Source: Ancylobacter mangrovi
Lineage (GTDB): Bacteria; Pseudomonadota; Alphaproteobacteria; Rhizobiales; Xanthobacteraceae
DNA length: 64,000 nt
Direction of reading: 5' to 3'
Assembly (NCBI RefSeq): GCF_024752355.1
Contig: NZ_JANTHZ010000001.1
Location: 992,001 to 1,056,000 of the forward strand
The notes beneath the pieces were generated by a model that saw only the letters and a list, made by a program, of their open reading frames with translations, had not been told where the DNA came from and made no database searches. This document shows positions 8,723-18,213 of the stretch, one piece after another (position 1 is the stretch's first letter; each line of letters opens with the position of its first letter). Both the position numbers and the translations under genes were made by a program.

Positions 8723-11691
8723 GCCGCCTCGCCACGGGCGGTCTCGTCGACCGCGCCCGCCCCCTCTCCTTCACCTTCGACGGCGTGAGCTATTCCGGCC
8801 TCGCCGGCGACACGCTCGCCTCGGCGCTGCTGGCGAACGACGTCCGCCTCGTCGGCCGCTCGTTCAAGTATCACCGCCCGCGCGGCATCCTCTCGGCAGG
8901 ACCGGAGGAGCCGAACGCGCTGGTCGAACTGCGCACCGGCGCCCGCCGCGAGCCGAACACGCGCGCCACCGTCGCCGAGCTGTTCGACGGGCTGGAGGCG
9001 TCGAGCCAGAACCGCTGGCCGTCGCTCAAGCTCGACGCGCTCAGCGTCAACGGGCTGGTGTCGCCGTTCCTCGGCGCCGGCTTCTACTACAAGACCTTCA
9101 TGTGGCCGGCCGGCTTCTGGGAGAAGCTCTACGAGCCGGTGATCCGCCGCGCCGCCGGCCTCGGCCACGCCGCCGCGGAGGCCGACCCCGACCATTACGA
9201 GAAGGCCAACGCCTTCTGCGACGTGCTGGTGATCGGCGCCGGGCCGGCCGGGCTGATGGCGGCCCTCGCCGCCGGGCGCGCAGGGGCGCGGGTCATTCTC
9301 GCCGACGAGGATTTCCTGCCGGGCGGGCGGCTCAATGCCGAGGCCGTCGAGATCGGCGGCAAGGCGGCCAGCGACTGGGCGGCGGGCATCGTCGCCGAAC
9401 TTTCGAGCCTGCCGAACGTGCGGATCATGACGCGGACCACCGTGTTCGGCGTCTATGACGACGAATATGGCGCCGTGGAGCGGGTTGGCGATCATCTGCC
9501 CGTCCCCGCGCCGTTCCAGCCGCGCCAGCGGCTCTGGCGCATCGCGGCGAAACGCACCGTGCTCGCGGCCGGCGCAACCGAACGGCCGATCGTGTTCGGC
9601 GGCAACGACCGGCCGGGCGTGATGCTCGCCGGCGCCGCGCGCAGCTACGCCAATCGCTACGGCGTCGCCGTCGGCAGCACGGTCGCCGTCTTCGCCAACA
9701 ATGACGGCGCGTGGGCATCAGCCTTCGATCTCGCCGCGGCAGGCGTCGCCGTGGCGGCGATCATCGACATACGCCGCGAGGTCGCCCCGTCGCTGATGGC
9801 GCAGGCCAAGGCGCGCGACCTTCGCACCATCCTCGACGGGCAGGTGACCGGCACCGCCGGCCGGCTGGTCGGCGGCGAGCTCACCGGCATCTCGGTCCGG
9901 GCAAACGGGCGCAACGAGACGCTCGCCTGCGACGCACTTGCCATGTCCGGCGGCTGGTCGCCCAATGTCCACCTCACCTGCCACCATCGCGGCAGGCCGG
10001 TGTGGGACGCGTCCATTGCCGCCTTCGTGCCCGGCGGCACGCCGCCCGACATGACGGTGGCGGGCGCGGCACGGGGCACCTTCGCACTGTCCGGCATCCT
10101 GACGGAAGGGGCGAGGCTGGGCGCAGAGGCCGCGGGCGACCTCGGCTTTACCGCGGCCGCCCTCGACCTGCCGGCGACGAAGGACACGCCCGCCGCGATC
10201 ACCGCCTTCTGGCAGGTGCACGGCTCGAAGGGTCCGGCCTTCGTCGACCAGCAGAACGACGTCACCGCCAAGGATGTCGGCATCGCCCACAAGGAAGGCT
10301 TCCGCTCGGTCGAGCACCTCAAGCGCTACACCACGCTCGGCATGGCGACCGACCAGGGGCGCACCTCGAACGTCGCCGGCCTCGCCATCATGGCGGAGCT
10401 CAGCGGCGCCGGCATCATCGAGACCGGCACCACCATCTTCCGGCCGCCCTACACGCCGGTGGCGCTGGGCGCGCTCGGCGGCCACCATCGCGGCAAGGAT
10501 TTCCGGCCCACCCGCCTCACCCCGACCCATGGCTGGGCGGAGGAGCGGGGCGCCGTGTTCATCGAGACCGGCCCCTGGCTGCGCGCGCAATATTTCCCGC
10601 GCCCCGGCGAGAGCGACTGGCTGGAGACGGTCAACCGCGAGGTGAAGGCGGTGCGCGCGTCGGTCGGGCTGATCGACGTCTCGACCTTCGGCAAGATCGA
10701 CCTGCAGGGGCCCGACGCCGGCACCTTCCTCGACCGCGTCTACATCAACGGCTTCGCCAAGCTGGCCGTCGGCAAGGCGCGCTACGGCGTGATGCTGCGC
10801 GAGGACGGCATCGTCATGGATGACGGCACCACCGCCCGCCTCGCCGACGACCACTATGTGATGACCACCACCACCGCCAATGCCGGCAAGGTCTACCAGC
10901 ACCTCGAATTCTGCCTGCAGGTGCTGTGGCCGGAGCTCGACGTGACGCTCGCCTCGATCTCCGAGCAATGGGCGCAGATCGCCCTCGCCGGCCCGCGCTC
11001 GCGCGAGGTGCTGGCGAAGATCGTGGATGCCCCGCTCGACGTCTCCAATGAGGGCCTGCCCTTCATGGGCGCGGTCGAGGCCACGGTGATGGGCGGCGTC
11101 GCCGCGCGAATCTTCCGGCTCTCCTTCTCGGGCGAGCTCGGCTACGAGATCGCCGTGCCGGCCCGGCAGGGCGAGGCGCTGGCCCGCGCGCTGATGGCCG
11201 CCGGCGAAGCCTTCGGCATCACGCCCTACGGCACCGAGGCGCTCGGCGTACTGCGCATCGAGAAGGGCCACGTCTCGGGCAACGAGCTGAGCGGCCAGAC
11301 CACGGCCGGCGACCTCGGGCTCGGGCGCATGGCGTCGACGAAGAAAGATTATATCGGCCGCGTCCTGGCCGCGCGCCCCGGCCTCGCCGATCCCGACCGC
11401 CCGACCTTCGTCGGCTTCCGACCGGTGGACGGGGCGCAGCGCCTGCGCGCCGGCGCGCATTTCCTGCCCCTCGGCGCGCCCGCCGACCTGGCCCATGACG
11501 AGGGCTACATGACCTCCGTCGCCTTCTCGCCCCATCTCGCCCAGTGGATCGGCCTCGGCCTGCTGAAGAACGGGCCGGCGCGCATCGGCGAGCGCGTGCG
11601 CGCCTATGACCCGGTCCGCGGCGGCGATATCGAGGTCGAGATCTGTTCGCCCGCCTTCATCGATCCGGAAGGGAGCCGTCAGCGTGTGTGA
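8719..11691 (+). CDS. soxA: Sarcosine oxidase alpha subunit / N-methylglutamate dehydrogenase subunit C
   Basis: Large subunit of 990 residues. The N-terminal region (about 1-100) is the ferredoxin-like domain with FKYHRPRGILSAGPEEPNALVEL. The nucleotide-binding domain begins with DVLVIGAGPAGLMAA near residue 172. The C-terminal third from about residue 620 is a GcvT-like folate-binding domain (GLIDVSTFGKIDLQGPDA), where the methyl group is transferred to tetrahydrofolate to give 5,10-methylene-THF. Start at 8719 overlaps the soxD stop. The downstream folD and purU genes act directly on that product. The domain order and length are typical for SoxA and MgdC. Confidence 0.93.
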   Translation: MSRLATGGLVDRARPLSFTFDGVSYSGLAGDTLASALLANDVRLVGRSFKYHRPRGILSAGPEEPNALVELRTGARREPNTRATVAELFDGLEASSQNRWPSLKLDALSVNGLVSPFLGAGFYYKTFMWPAGFWEKLYEPVIRRAAGLGHAAAEADPDHYEKANAFCDVLVIGAGPAGLMAALAAGRAGARVILADEDFLPGGRLNAEAVEIGGKAASDWAAGIVAELSSLPNVRIMTRTTVFGVYDDEYGAVERVGDHLPVPAPFQPRQRLWRIAAKRTVLAAGATERPIVFGGNDRPGVMLAGAARSYANRYGVAVGSTVAVFANNDGAWASAFDLAAAGVAVAAIIDIRREVAPSLMAQAKARDLRTILDGQVTGTAGRLVGGELTGISVRANGRNETLACDALAMSGGWSPNVHLTCHHRGRPVWDASIAAFVPGGTPPDMTVAGAARGTFALSGILTEGARLGAEAAGDLGFTAAALDLPATKDTPAAITAFWQVHGSKGPAFVDQQNDVTAKDVGIAHKEGFRSVEHLKRYTTLGMATDQGRTSNVAGLAIMAELSGAGIIETGTTIFRPPYTPVALGALGGHHRGKDFRPTRLTPTHGWAEERGAVFIETGPWLRAQYFPRPGESDWLETVNREVKAVRASVGLIDVSTFGKIDLQGPDAGTFLDRVYINGFAKLAVGKARYGVMLREDGIVMDDGTTARLADDHYVMTTTTANAGKVYQHLEFCLQVLWPELDVTLASISEQWAQIALAGPRSREVLAKIVDAPLDVSNEGLPFMGAVEATVMGGVAARIFRLSFSGELGYEIAVPARQGEALARALMAAGEAFGITPYGTEALGVLRIEKGHVSGNELSGQTTAGDLGLGRMASTKKDYIGRVLAARPGLADPDRPTFVGFRPVDGAQRLRAGAHFLPLGAPADLAHDEGYMTSVAFSPHLAQWIGLGLLKNGPARIGERVRAYDPVRGGDIEVEICSPAFIDPEGSRQRV

Positions 11692-11733
11692 ACCTGCCCG
11701 ATCGCGCCCCCCGTTCGCCGGGATGTACCTGCC

Positions 11734-12327
11734 ATGACCTCAGTGCTCGAAATGGGCCCCGTCACCCGCATGCCGCCCGCCGGCCGATACGGCCCGCAGG
11801 CGAACCCGGGCATCACGGTTGAGATGTCCGACCCGCCGGGTCTCGCCACCCTCGCCGCGCGGCGTGGGCAGATGGCCGCGTTGGTCGCGGCGATGCGGCA
11901 GGCCTTCGGCCTCGACCTCGGCGACGGACCGCAGGTGTCCCGTAGCGAGGGCATGAGCGCCATCGGAGCCGGCCCGGGCCGATGGTTCGTGCTCTGCGAT
12001 GCGCCCGGTGACATGAGCCGACGCCTCGCCCCGCTCGCCGCCTTTGCAGCGATCACCGAGCAGACCGACGGCTACGTCGCCTTCACGCTCGCCGGCCCGC
12101 GCGTGGACGATCTGCTCGCCAAGGGCGTGACGATCGACCTCCACCCGTCGGCGTTCCCGCCCGGCCGCGCGGCGACGACAAATGTCGCCCATATCAACCT
12201 CACCCTGTGGCGGGAGGCGCCGGACCGCCATGTCATTCTGGTGGGGCGCAGCCATGCGGTGGGCTTTGCCCGCTTTCTCATCGCCTCGGGCGCCGAGTAC
12301 GGACTGAGCTTCGTCCGTCGAGGTTGA
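11734..12327 (+). CDS. soxG: Sarcosine oxidase gamma subunit / N-methylglutamate dehydrogenase subunit D
   Basis: Gamma subunit of 197 residues, the least conserved part of the complex. It is recognised by its position after soxA and by the GcvT-like C-terminal pattern ([21 protein letters not shown], then [11 protein letters not shown] and [17 protein letters not shown]). The ATG at 11734 is 42 bases after the soxA stop. It closes the four-gene core and is followed after 127 bases by purU on the same strand. Confidence 0.85.
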   Translation: MTSVLEMGPVTRMPPAGRYGPQANPGITVEMSDPPGLATLAARRGQMAALVAAMRQAFGLDLGDGPQVSRSEGMSAIGAGPGRWFVLCDAPGDMSRRLAPLAAFAAITEQTDGYVAFTLAGPRVDDLLAKGVTIDLHPSAFPPGRAATTNVAHINLTLWREAPDRHVILVGRSHAVGFARFLIASGAEYGLSFVRRG

Positions 12328-12454
12328 CCGCGGCGTGTTGCGCGCTTCCCTCGACGCCTCATCTCCCCTAAAACCCGCGCCCACATACCGCCCGTCGCCT
12401 GCCGGTCCCGTCCGGGGATCGGCGGCGGCGCAGGGCGCCCCGACGAGAGCCGCC

Positions 12455-13324
12455 ATGACCGACGAGTCGAACACCTACATCCTGCTCTTCTCCTGCCCGG
12501 ACCGTCCCGGCATCGTCGCCGGCGTCGCCAACTTCCTGTTCGAGCAGGGTTGCAACATCCTCGAGGCCCAGCAGTTCGACGACACGGAGAGCGGGCGCTT
12601 CTTCATGCGCGTCTCCTTCGAGCGCGTCTCGGGCGAAGAGACGCTGGAGAGCCTGAGCGAGAAGTTCCTGCCGCTGGCGGAGAAGTTCGGCCTCGACTGG
12701 CGCCTGCGCTCGCGGGCACGCAAGCGCAAGGTCATGCTGCTGGTCTCGCGCTTCGACCACTGCCTCGCCGACCTTATCTATCGCTGGCGCATCGGCGAGA
12801 TCCCGATGGACATCACCGCCATCGCCGCCAACTACCCGCGCGAGACCTACGCCCATCTCGACCTTGACGGCATCCCGTTCCACCACCTGCCGATCACCAA
12901 GGAAACCAAGATGGAGCAGGAGGCCCAGCTCTGGGAGCTGTTCCAGAAGACCGGCTCGGAGATCGCGGTGCTGGCGCGCTACATGCAGGTGCTCTCGGAC
13001 GGGCTGTCGGCGAAGCTCTCGGGACGCTGCATCAACATCCACCATTCCTTCCTGCCCGGCTTCAAGGGCGCCCGCCCCTACCACCAGGCGCATATGCGCG
13101 GCGTGAAGCTGATCGGCGCCACCGCGCACTACGTCACCTCCGACCTCGACGAGGGGCCGATCATCGAGCAGGACGTGGAGCGCATCACCCATCAGGACAG
13201 CGCCGAGGACCTGGTGCGCAAGGGGCGCGACATCGAGCGGCGCGTGCTGGCGCGCGCGCTGGCCTGGCACCTCGACGACCGGGTGCTGATCAATGGCCGC
13301 AAGACGGTCGTGTTTCGGGACTGA
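12455..13324 (+). CDS. purU: Formyltetrahydrofolate deformylase
   Basis: Hydrolyses 10-formyl-THF to formate and THF. The protein has 289 residues with an N-terminal ACT domain (about 5-85, [15 protein letters not shown]) and a C-terminal formyltransferase-fold domain. The catalytic segment [19 protein letters not shown] and the [11 protein letters not shown] motif are intact. The ATG at 12455 fits the family N-terminus; the upstream in-frame extension is low-complexity. In this operon context it frees THF and yields formate from the methyl group released by the upstream oxidase, rather than supplying formate to purine synthesis. Confidence 0.94.
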   Translation: MTDESNTYILLFSCPDRPGIVAGVANFLFEQGCNILEAQQFDDTESGRFFMRVSFERVSGEETLESLSEKFLPLAEKFGLDWRLRSRARKRKVMLLVSRFDHCLADLIYRWRIGEIPMDITAIAANYPRETYAHLDLDGIPFHHLPITKETKMEQEAQLWELFQKTGSEIAVLARYMQVLSDGLSAKLSGRCINIHHSFLPGFKGARPYHQAHMRGVKLIGATAHYVTSDLDEGPIIEQDVERITHQDSAEDLVRKGRDIERRVLARALAWHLDDRVLINGRKTVVFRD

Positions 13325-13334
13325 GGAGAGCCCC

Positions 13335-14213
13335 ATGGTCGAGACCCGCCTGATCGACGGCAAGGCCTTCGCCGAGGGCCTGCGCGCACGGATCGCCGAC
13401 GAGGTGACCGAGTTCAAGGCTCGCACGGCCGTGACGCCCGGCCTCGCCGTGGTCCTGGTCGGGGAGGACCCGGCGAGCGCGGTCTATGTGCGCAACAAGG
13501 GCAAGCAGACTGTCGAGGCCGGCATGGCCTCGATCGAGCACAAGCTGGCGGCCTCGGCCTCGCAGGACGAAGTGCTCGCGCTGGTGCGCCAGCTCAATGC
13601 CGATCCCGCCGTGCACGGCATCCTCGTGCAGCTTCCCCTGCCCGCCCATATCGACGCGCAGGCGGTGCTCGCCACCATCGACCCGGCGAAGGACGTCGAC
13701 GGCTTCCACGTGGTCAATGCCGGCCGGCTCGCCGTCGGGCTCGACGCGCTGGTGCCCTGCACGCCGCTCGGCTGCATCCTGCTGCTGAAGCACAATCTGG
13801 GCTCGCTTGCCGGGCTGGAGGCGGTGGTGGTCGGGCGCTCGAACATTGTCGGCAAGCCGCTGGCGCAGCTCCTGCTGCGCGAGGACTGCACCGTCACCAT
13901 CGCCCATTCGCGTACCCGCGACCTGCCCGAGGTGTGCCGCCGCGCGGATATCCTCATCGGCGCGGTCGGCCGCCCGGAAATGATCCGCGGCGCCTGGATC
14001 AAGCCCGGCGCCACCGTGATCGACGTCGGCATCAACCGGGTGGCGAAGCCGGACGGCGGCACGCGGCTGGTCGGCGACGTCGCCTTCGAAGAGGCGCAGG
14101 GCGTTGCCGGCGCCATCACGCCGGTGCCGGGCGGGGTCGGGCCGATGACGATCGCCTGCCTGCTGCAGAACACGCTGACCGCCGCGAAGCGGCAGGTGGC
14201 CGGCGGCGCGTGA
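13335..14213 (+). CDS. folD: Methylene-THF dehydrogenase / methenyl-THF cyclohydrolase
   Basis: Bifunctional FolD of 292 residues converting 5,10-methylene-THF to 10-formyl-THF with NADP+ reduction. Visible motifs are YVRNKGKQ carrying the catalytic Lys, VQLPLPAHI, the DGFH segment, [17 protein letters not shown] of the nucleotide-binding domain, and [18 protein letters not shown]. It begins 10 bases after purU. A likely second folD copy elsewhere would be the housekeeping one, but this cannot be seen. It links the oxidase product to PurU and generates NADPH. Confidence 0.94.
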   Translation: MVETRLIDGKAFAEGLRARIADEVTEFKARTAVTPGLAVVLVGEDPASAVYVRNKGKQTVEAGMASIEHKLAASASQDEVLALVRQLNADPAVHGILVQLPLPAHIDAQAVLATIDPAKDVDGFHVVNAGRLAVGLDALVPCTPLGCILLLKHNLGSLAGLEAVVVGRSNIVGKPLAQLLLREDCTVTIAHSRTRDLPEVCRRADILIGAVGRPEMIRGAWIKPGATVIDVGINRVAKPDGGTRLVGDVAFEEAQGVAGAITPVPGGVGPMTIACLLQNTLTAAKRQVAGGA

Positions 14214-14220
14214 GCGCCGG

Positions 14221-15615
14221 CTACACGCGCGGCAGGCGGTTCCAGGCGTCGAGGCCGGCGATCTTGTAGGCCTCAGCGAGGGTCGGGTAGTTGAACGTGT
14301 TCTCGATGAAGTAGTCGATCGTGCCCTTGAGGTTCAGCACCGCCTGGCCGATGTGGATCAGCTCGGTGGCGCCCTCGCCCACGATGTGCACGCCGAGCAG
14401 ACGCCGGGTCTTCACCGAGAAGATCATCTTCATCATCCCGTTGTTCAGCCCCATGATGTGGCCGCGCGAGGTCTCCCGGAAGCGGGCGATGCCGCATTCA
14501 TAGGGAATCTCGCGCCGGCGCACCTCCTCCTCGCTCATGCCGACCGTGGACATCTCCGGCACCGAATAGATGCCATAGGGGAAGAATTCCGGCGGCGGCG
14601 GCGGCTCCAGCCCGAAGGCGTGGCAGGCGGCGACGCGCCCCTGCTCCATCGAGGTCGAGGCGAGGCTTGGAAAGCCGATCACGTCTCCCGCCGCGTAGAT
14701 GTGCGGCACGTTCGTCTGCAGCGTCTTGGGCTCGACGGCGATGCGCCCGCGATGGTCGACCGCGAGCCCTGCCGCGTCGAGGTTCAGCCGGTCGGTCGCG
14801 CCCACGCGCCCGGCGGCGAAGAGCAGCATGTCGGACTGCACGGTGCGCCCGTCGGCCAGCTTGCAGACCGGGCGCTCATCGCCGTCAAGTTCGATCGAGG
14901 TGACGGCGGAACCGAGCCTCAGCCCCACGTTCCGGTCGCGCAGTTCGTGCACGAACTCGTCGATCAGCTCCTTGTCGATGAAGTCGAGGAAGCTGCTGCG
15001 CGGCTCGATCAGCGTCACCGCGACGTCGAGCGCGCTGAAGATAGTGGCGTATTCCACGCCGATGACGCCCGCGCCGATCACCGCGAGGCTGCGCGGCAGC
15101 TTGGGCAGGTCGACGATCTCGTCGCTGTCGAACACGGTCATGCCGTTGAAGGGCACGTAGTCGGGGCGGAACGGGCGCGTACCGCAGGCGATCAGGACAT
15201 GCGCCGCGGTGAAGACGTCGACGTCACCATCGTCATTGGTGACCTCGATCGTGTGCGGATCAGTGAAGCGGGCCTCGCCGCGCGCGTTCTTCACCCCGTT
15301 GCGGGCGAACTGGTGCTCGAGGACCTCGACCTCGTGGTCGAGCGTCTTGTGCAGCCGGCTCATCAGGTCGCCCGCCCCGATGTCGTGCTTCACCCGGTAG
15401 GAGCGCCCGTAGAAGCCGCGCTCGCGCCAGCCCGACAGGTTGAGCACGGTCTCGCGCAGAGTCTTGGAGGGAATCGTGCCGGTATGGACAGAGACCCCGC
15501 CGACGCGCCGGCCCTTCTCGATCACCAGCACCGACTTGCCGATTTTTGCGGACTGCACCGCGGCACGCCGCCCCGACGGGCCGCTGCCGATGACAATCAT
15601 GTCGAAGTCGTACAT
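14221..15615 (-). CDS. sthA: Soluble NAD(P)+ transhydrogenase
   Basis: Si-specific pyridine nucleotide transhydrogenase, 464 residues, moving hydride from NADPH to NAD+. FAD motif MIVIGSGPSGRRAA is near the N-terminus, a second Rossmann motif (SLAVIGAGVIGVEYA) is near residue 175, and a PNDR dimerisation domain follows. At the position of the redox disulfide of lipoamide dehydrogenases it reads VGGVSVHTGTIPSKTLRE with no cysteine pair, as expected for SthA. The ATG at 15615 gives the family N-terminus MYDFDMIVIG. It is convergent with folD with only 7 bases between. The placement suggests NADPH made by FolD is converted to NADH for respiration. Confidence 0.9.
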   Translation of the reverse strand: MYDFDMIVIGSGPSGRRAAVQSAKIGKSVLVIEKGRRVGGVSVHTGTIPSKTLRETVLNLSGWRERGFYGRSYRVKHDIGAGDLMSRLHKTLDHEVEVLEHQFARNGVKNARGEARFTDPHTIEVTNDDGDVDVFTAAHVLIACGTRPFRPDYVPFNGMTVFDSDEIVDLPKLPRSLAVIGAGVIGVEYATIFSALDVAVTLIEPRSSFLDFIDKELIDEFVHELRDRNVGLRLGSAVTSIELDGDERPVCKLADGRTVQSDMLLFAAGRVGATDRLNLDAAGLAVDHRGRIAVEPKTLQTNVPHIYAAGDVIGFPSLASTSMEQGRVAACHAFGLEPPPPPEFFPYGIYSVPEMSTVGMSEEEVRRREIPYECGIARFRETSRGHIMGLNNGMMKMIFSVKTRRLLGVHIVGEGATELIHIGQAVLNLKGTIDYFIENTFNYPTLAEAYKIAGLDAWNRLPRV

Positions 15616-15764
15616 TGAAAGCTGAACCGTTCTGATGGCGGGATGGACGCCCGGGCTTTCGATGCACGATGAATGCCAAGGTCCGATGACGACCGCCTTC
15701 CGGCGGCAGGATATCGGGCGCGGGCGCGAGGCCGTGGCGTCAAGGGGCAGGACACAGGGAAGAG

Positions 15765-16454
15765 GTGGCACGCGTGGCTGATCGCAGGCAGGAGACATCG
15801 GGCAAGGCGCAGGCGGCGAAGGGAGCCGAGCCGGGTGCGGAAGAGCTCAGCACCGGCTCGGGAGCGCCGGTCGCCAACGAGCGCACGCTGGAGCAGGCGC
15901 TGGGCCTCCAGGTCCGCGCCACCCGCCGCGACCTCGACCTCACCGTCTCCGATCTCGCCAGCGCCGCCGGCATCTCGGTCGGCATGCTCTCCAAGATCGA
16001 GAACGGGCTGATCTCGCCCTCCCTCGCCACGCTGCAGGCGATCTCGAGCGTGCTCAACGTGCCGCTGTCGACGCTGTTCTCCTCCTTCGAGGAAAAGCGC
16101 GACTGCTCCTTCGTGCCCGCCGGGCAGGGCGTGCACATCGAGCGGCGCGGCACCAAGGTCGGGCACCAATACGAGCTGCTCGGCCACGCGCTCGGCGGCG
16201 AGGTGGCGGTCGAGCCCTACCTGATCACGCTCAGCGAGGAGGCGGTGCCCTATACCGGCTTCCACCATGTGGGCATCGAGTTCATCCACATGCTTTCCGG
16301 CGAGGTGATCTATCGCCATGGCGACCGCACCTACCATCTGCGGCCGGGCGACTCGCTGATGTTCGATTCCGCCGCCACGCATGGGCCGGAGGAACTGCTG
16401 GTGCGGCCGATGACCTATCTGTCGATCATCGTCTATCCGCGCGCGCCGAGCTGA
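15765..16454 (+). CDS. XRE-family regulator with C-terminal cupin
   Basis: Transcription factor of 229 residues. Residues about 44-110 are a Cro/C1-type HTH (SDLASAAGISVGMLSKIENG), and residues about 125-225 are a small-ligand cupin (FHHVGIEFIHMLSGEVIYRHG with YHLRPGDSLMFDSAATHGPE). The GTG at 15765 is taken as the start; a GTG three codons later is equally possible given AGAGG spacing. It lies 144 bases upstream of mgsA on the same strand, with a palindrome in that gap that is probably its operator. It is a likely regulator of the mgsABC genes. XRE-cupin proteins commonly control amine or amino-acid genes; the ligand here is unknown. Confidence 0.87.
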   Translation: MARVADRRQETSGKAQAAKGAEPGAEELSTGSGAPVANERTLEQALGLQVRATRRDLDLTVSDLASAAGISVGMLSKIENGLISPSLATLQAISSVLNVPLSTLFSSFEEKRDCSFVPAGQGVHIERRGTKVGHQYELLGHALGGEVAVEPYLITLSEEAVPYTGFHHVGIEFIHMLSGEVIYRHGDRTYHLRPGDSLMFDSAATHGPEELLVRPMTYLSIIVYPRAPS

Positions 16455-16500
16455 GCGCGGACGCCCGCTCCCCCCGCAACCCTCGCCCCTCAATTTCCTC

Positions 16501-16518
16501 AGAAGAAAAATTTATTCT
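16501..16518. promoter_or_regulatory. Palindromic operator upstream of mgsA
   Basis: AGAAGAAAAATTTATTCT is an 18-base imperfect palindrome (outer AGAA/TTCT arms and AAA/TTT inner arms), strikingly AT-rich in a GC-rich genome. It lies just upstream of a possible promoter and between the XRE-cupin gene and mgsA. It is the best candidate site for that regulator. Confidence 0.5.
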
Positions 16519-16524
16519 CCTGCA

Positions 16525-16553
16525 TTGACGGCTCGCCGGCACGCACCTAAGAA
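16525..16553 (+). promoter_or_regulatory. Possible sigma-70-type promoter for mgsABC
   Basis: TTGACG at 16525-16530 and TAAGAA at 16548-16553 are separated by exactly 17 bases. The -35 box is good, the -10 box weak. The palindrome at 16501-16518 ends six bases before the -35 box. A Shine-Dalgarno AGGAG at 16587-16591 precedes the mgsA ATG by 7 bases. Confidence 0.4.
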
Positions 16554-16598
16554 GGAGCGTGACATCGCCTCCCCCGGATTTGTGCCAGGAGCTCCGCC

Positions 16599-17480
16599 AT
16601 GTGCGGCATCGTCGGGCTGTTCCTCAAGGACCCCAAACTCGAACCCGAGCTCGGCGCCATGCTGGCGCAGATGCTCGACGTGATGTGTGACCGCGGGCCG
16701 GACTCGGCCGGCTTCGCCGTGTACGGCGCCGGTGCTCCCGGTTTCGTCAAGCTGACCCTGCGCGGCCCGGCCGGCACCGATTTCGCGAAGATCGGCGCCG
16801 AGATCGGCCATCTCGTCACCCCGCGCGACACCCATGCGGTGCTGAGCGTGCCGGCGGCCGAGGAGATGGCCGCGCGTACCGCCCTGGCCCGCATCGCGCC
16901 GGATATCCGCGTGGTCGGTGCCGGCGCGCGCATGGAGCTCTACAAGGAAGTCGGCCTGCCCGCCGACGTCGCCCGCCGCTTCAAGCTGGACGCCATGTCC
17001 GGCACCCACGCCATCGGCCATACCCGCATGGCGACGGAGAGCGCGGTGACGACGGACGGCGCCCACCCCTTCTCCACCGGCCCGGACCAGTGCCTCGTGC
17101 ACAATGGCTCGCTCTCCAACCATGCGGGCGTGCGTCGCCGGCTGGCGCGCGAGGGCGTGAGCGTCGACACCGAGAACGACAGCGAGGTCGCGGCCGCCTA
17201 CCTCACCTACCGCATGCGCTCGGGTGACTCGCTGGGCGAGGCGCTGACCCATTCGCTGGACGACCTCGACGGCTTCTACACCTTCGTCGTCGGCACGGAG
17301 AGCGGCTTCGGCGTGCTGCGCGATCCCATCGCCTGCAAGCCCGCCGTCATGGCCGAGACCGATGGCTATGTCGCCTTCGGCTCCGAATACCGCGCCCTCG
17401 CCGGCCTGCCGGGCATCGATTCCGCCCGCGTGTTCGAGCCGGAGCCGGCCAAGGTCTATTTCTGGGATCGCGCCGCATGA
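16599..17480 (+). CDS. mgsA: N-methylglutamate synthase subunit A (GlxB-like glutamine amidotransferase)
   Basis: Class II glutamine amidotransferase domain protein, 293 residues, starting MCGIVG with nucleophile Cys2 exposed after Met removal. The GHTRMATESAV and LVHNGSLSNH motifs of the Ntn fold are present. It is the free-standing equivalent of the amidotransferase domain of glutamate synthase. In the N-methylglutamate pathway this subunit would hydrolyse gamma-glutamylmethylamide, releasing methylamine for transfer. It overlaps the next gene by four bases. GlxB is the name of the rhizobial homologue; the Mgs name rests on the neighbouring sox/mgd and GlnT-type genes. Confidence 0.88.
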   Translation: MCGIVGLFLKDPKLEPELGAMLAQMLDVMCDRGPDSAGFAVYGAGAPGFVKLTLRGPAGTDFAKIGAEIGHLVTPRDTHAVLSVPAAEEMAARTALARIAPDIRVVGAGARMELYKEVGLPADVARRFKLDAMSGTHAIGHTRMATESAVTTDGAHPFSTGPDQCLVHNGSLSNHAGVRRRLAREGVSVDTENDSEVAAAYLTYRMRSGDSLGEALTHSLDDLDGFYTFVVGTESGFGVLRDPIACKPAVMAETDGYVAFGSEYRALAGLPGIDSARVFEPEPAKVYFWDRAA

Positions 17481-18202
17481 AACTCTCCCTCACCCCTGCG
17501 GCGGCCGAACGGGCCGTCGATATCGACCTCGCCAGCTCCGCGCTGCGCGAGCTGAACGCGGCGCTCCACAAGCTGACGCCCGACACCAACGAGACCTACT
17601 GGCGGATCGCCAACCCCGCCGGACGCCACGCGATCGCAGCAGGGCTCGACGTGCCGGTGACGGTCGAGATCGACGGTCCCGTCGGCTACTACTGCGCCGG
17701 CATGAACAAGCAGGCGAGCGTGATCGTGAACGGCAATGCCGGCGTCGGCGTCGCCGAGAACATGATGAGCGGCTTCGTGCATGTGAAGGGCGACGCCAGC
17801 CAGTCCGCCGGCGCCACCGCCCATGGCGGCCTGCTGGTCATCGACGGCAACGCCTCGGCGCGCTGCGGCATCTCGATGAAGGGCGTCGACATCGTGGTGA
17901 AGGGCTCGGTCGGCCACATGAGCGCCTTCATGGCGCAGGCCGGCACCCTCACCGTGCTGGGCGACGCGGGCGAGGCGCTGGGCGACAGCCTCTACGAGGC
18001 GAAGCTGTTCGTGCGCGGCTCGGTCGCCGGCCTCGGCGCCGACTGCGTGGAGAAGGAGATGCGCGACGAGCACAGGACGCTGCTCGCCGCCAAGCTCGAC
18101 GCCGCCGGCATTCTCGGCGAGGTCGACATCTCCGAGTTCCGCCGCTACGGCTCGGCCCGCTCGCTCTACCACTTCCACATCGACAACGTGTCGAGCTACT
18201 GA
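17477..18202 (+). CDS. mgsB: N-methylglutamate synthase subunit B (GlxC-like)
   Basis: Protein of 241 residues equivalent to the C-terminal GXGXG beta-helix domain of glutamate synthase. Repeating glycine-turns are visible (VIVNGNAGVGVAENM, GLLVIDGNASARCG, GTLTVLGDAGEALG). This domain has a structural role in the three-part synthase. It starts in a four-base overlap with mgsA and ends 11 bases before mgsC. Confidence 0.88.
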   Translation: MKLSLTPAAAERAVDIDLASSALRELNAALHKLTPDTNETYWRIANPAGRHAIAAGLDVPVTVEIDGPVGYYCAGMNKQASVIVNGNAGVGVAENMMSGFVHVKGDASQSAGATAHGGLLVIDGNASARCGISMKGVDIVVKGSVGHMSAFMAQAGTLTVLGDAGEALGDSLYEAKLFVRGSVAGLGADCVEKEMRDEHRTLLAAKLDAAGILGEVDISEFRRYGSARSLYHFHIDNVSSY

Positions 18203-18213
18203 GGGCGGGCGCG

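Noticed and set aside
9718-11535. Long open frame of 605 codons on the minus strand
   Set aside because: It is a shadow of soxA: composition is Arg/Gly/Ala/His-rich with no domain, and the plus-strand gene has all expected motifs. Such shadows are common at this GC content.
7209-12327. Plain sarcosine/glycine-betaine catabolism
   Set aside because: No betaine or dimethylglycine demethylase, glyA or glycine-cleavage genes are nearby, while mgsABC- and gmaS-type genes are. The homology cannot exclude sarcosine as a side substrate.
12328-12454. Possible ZTP or folate riboswitch before purU
   Set aside because: The gap is GC-rich, but I could not fit it to the conserved core of a known folate-linked riboswitch.
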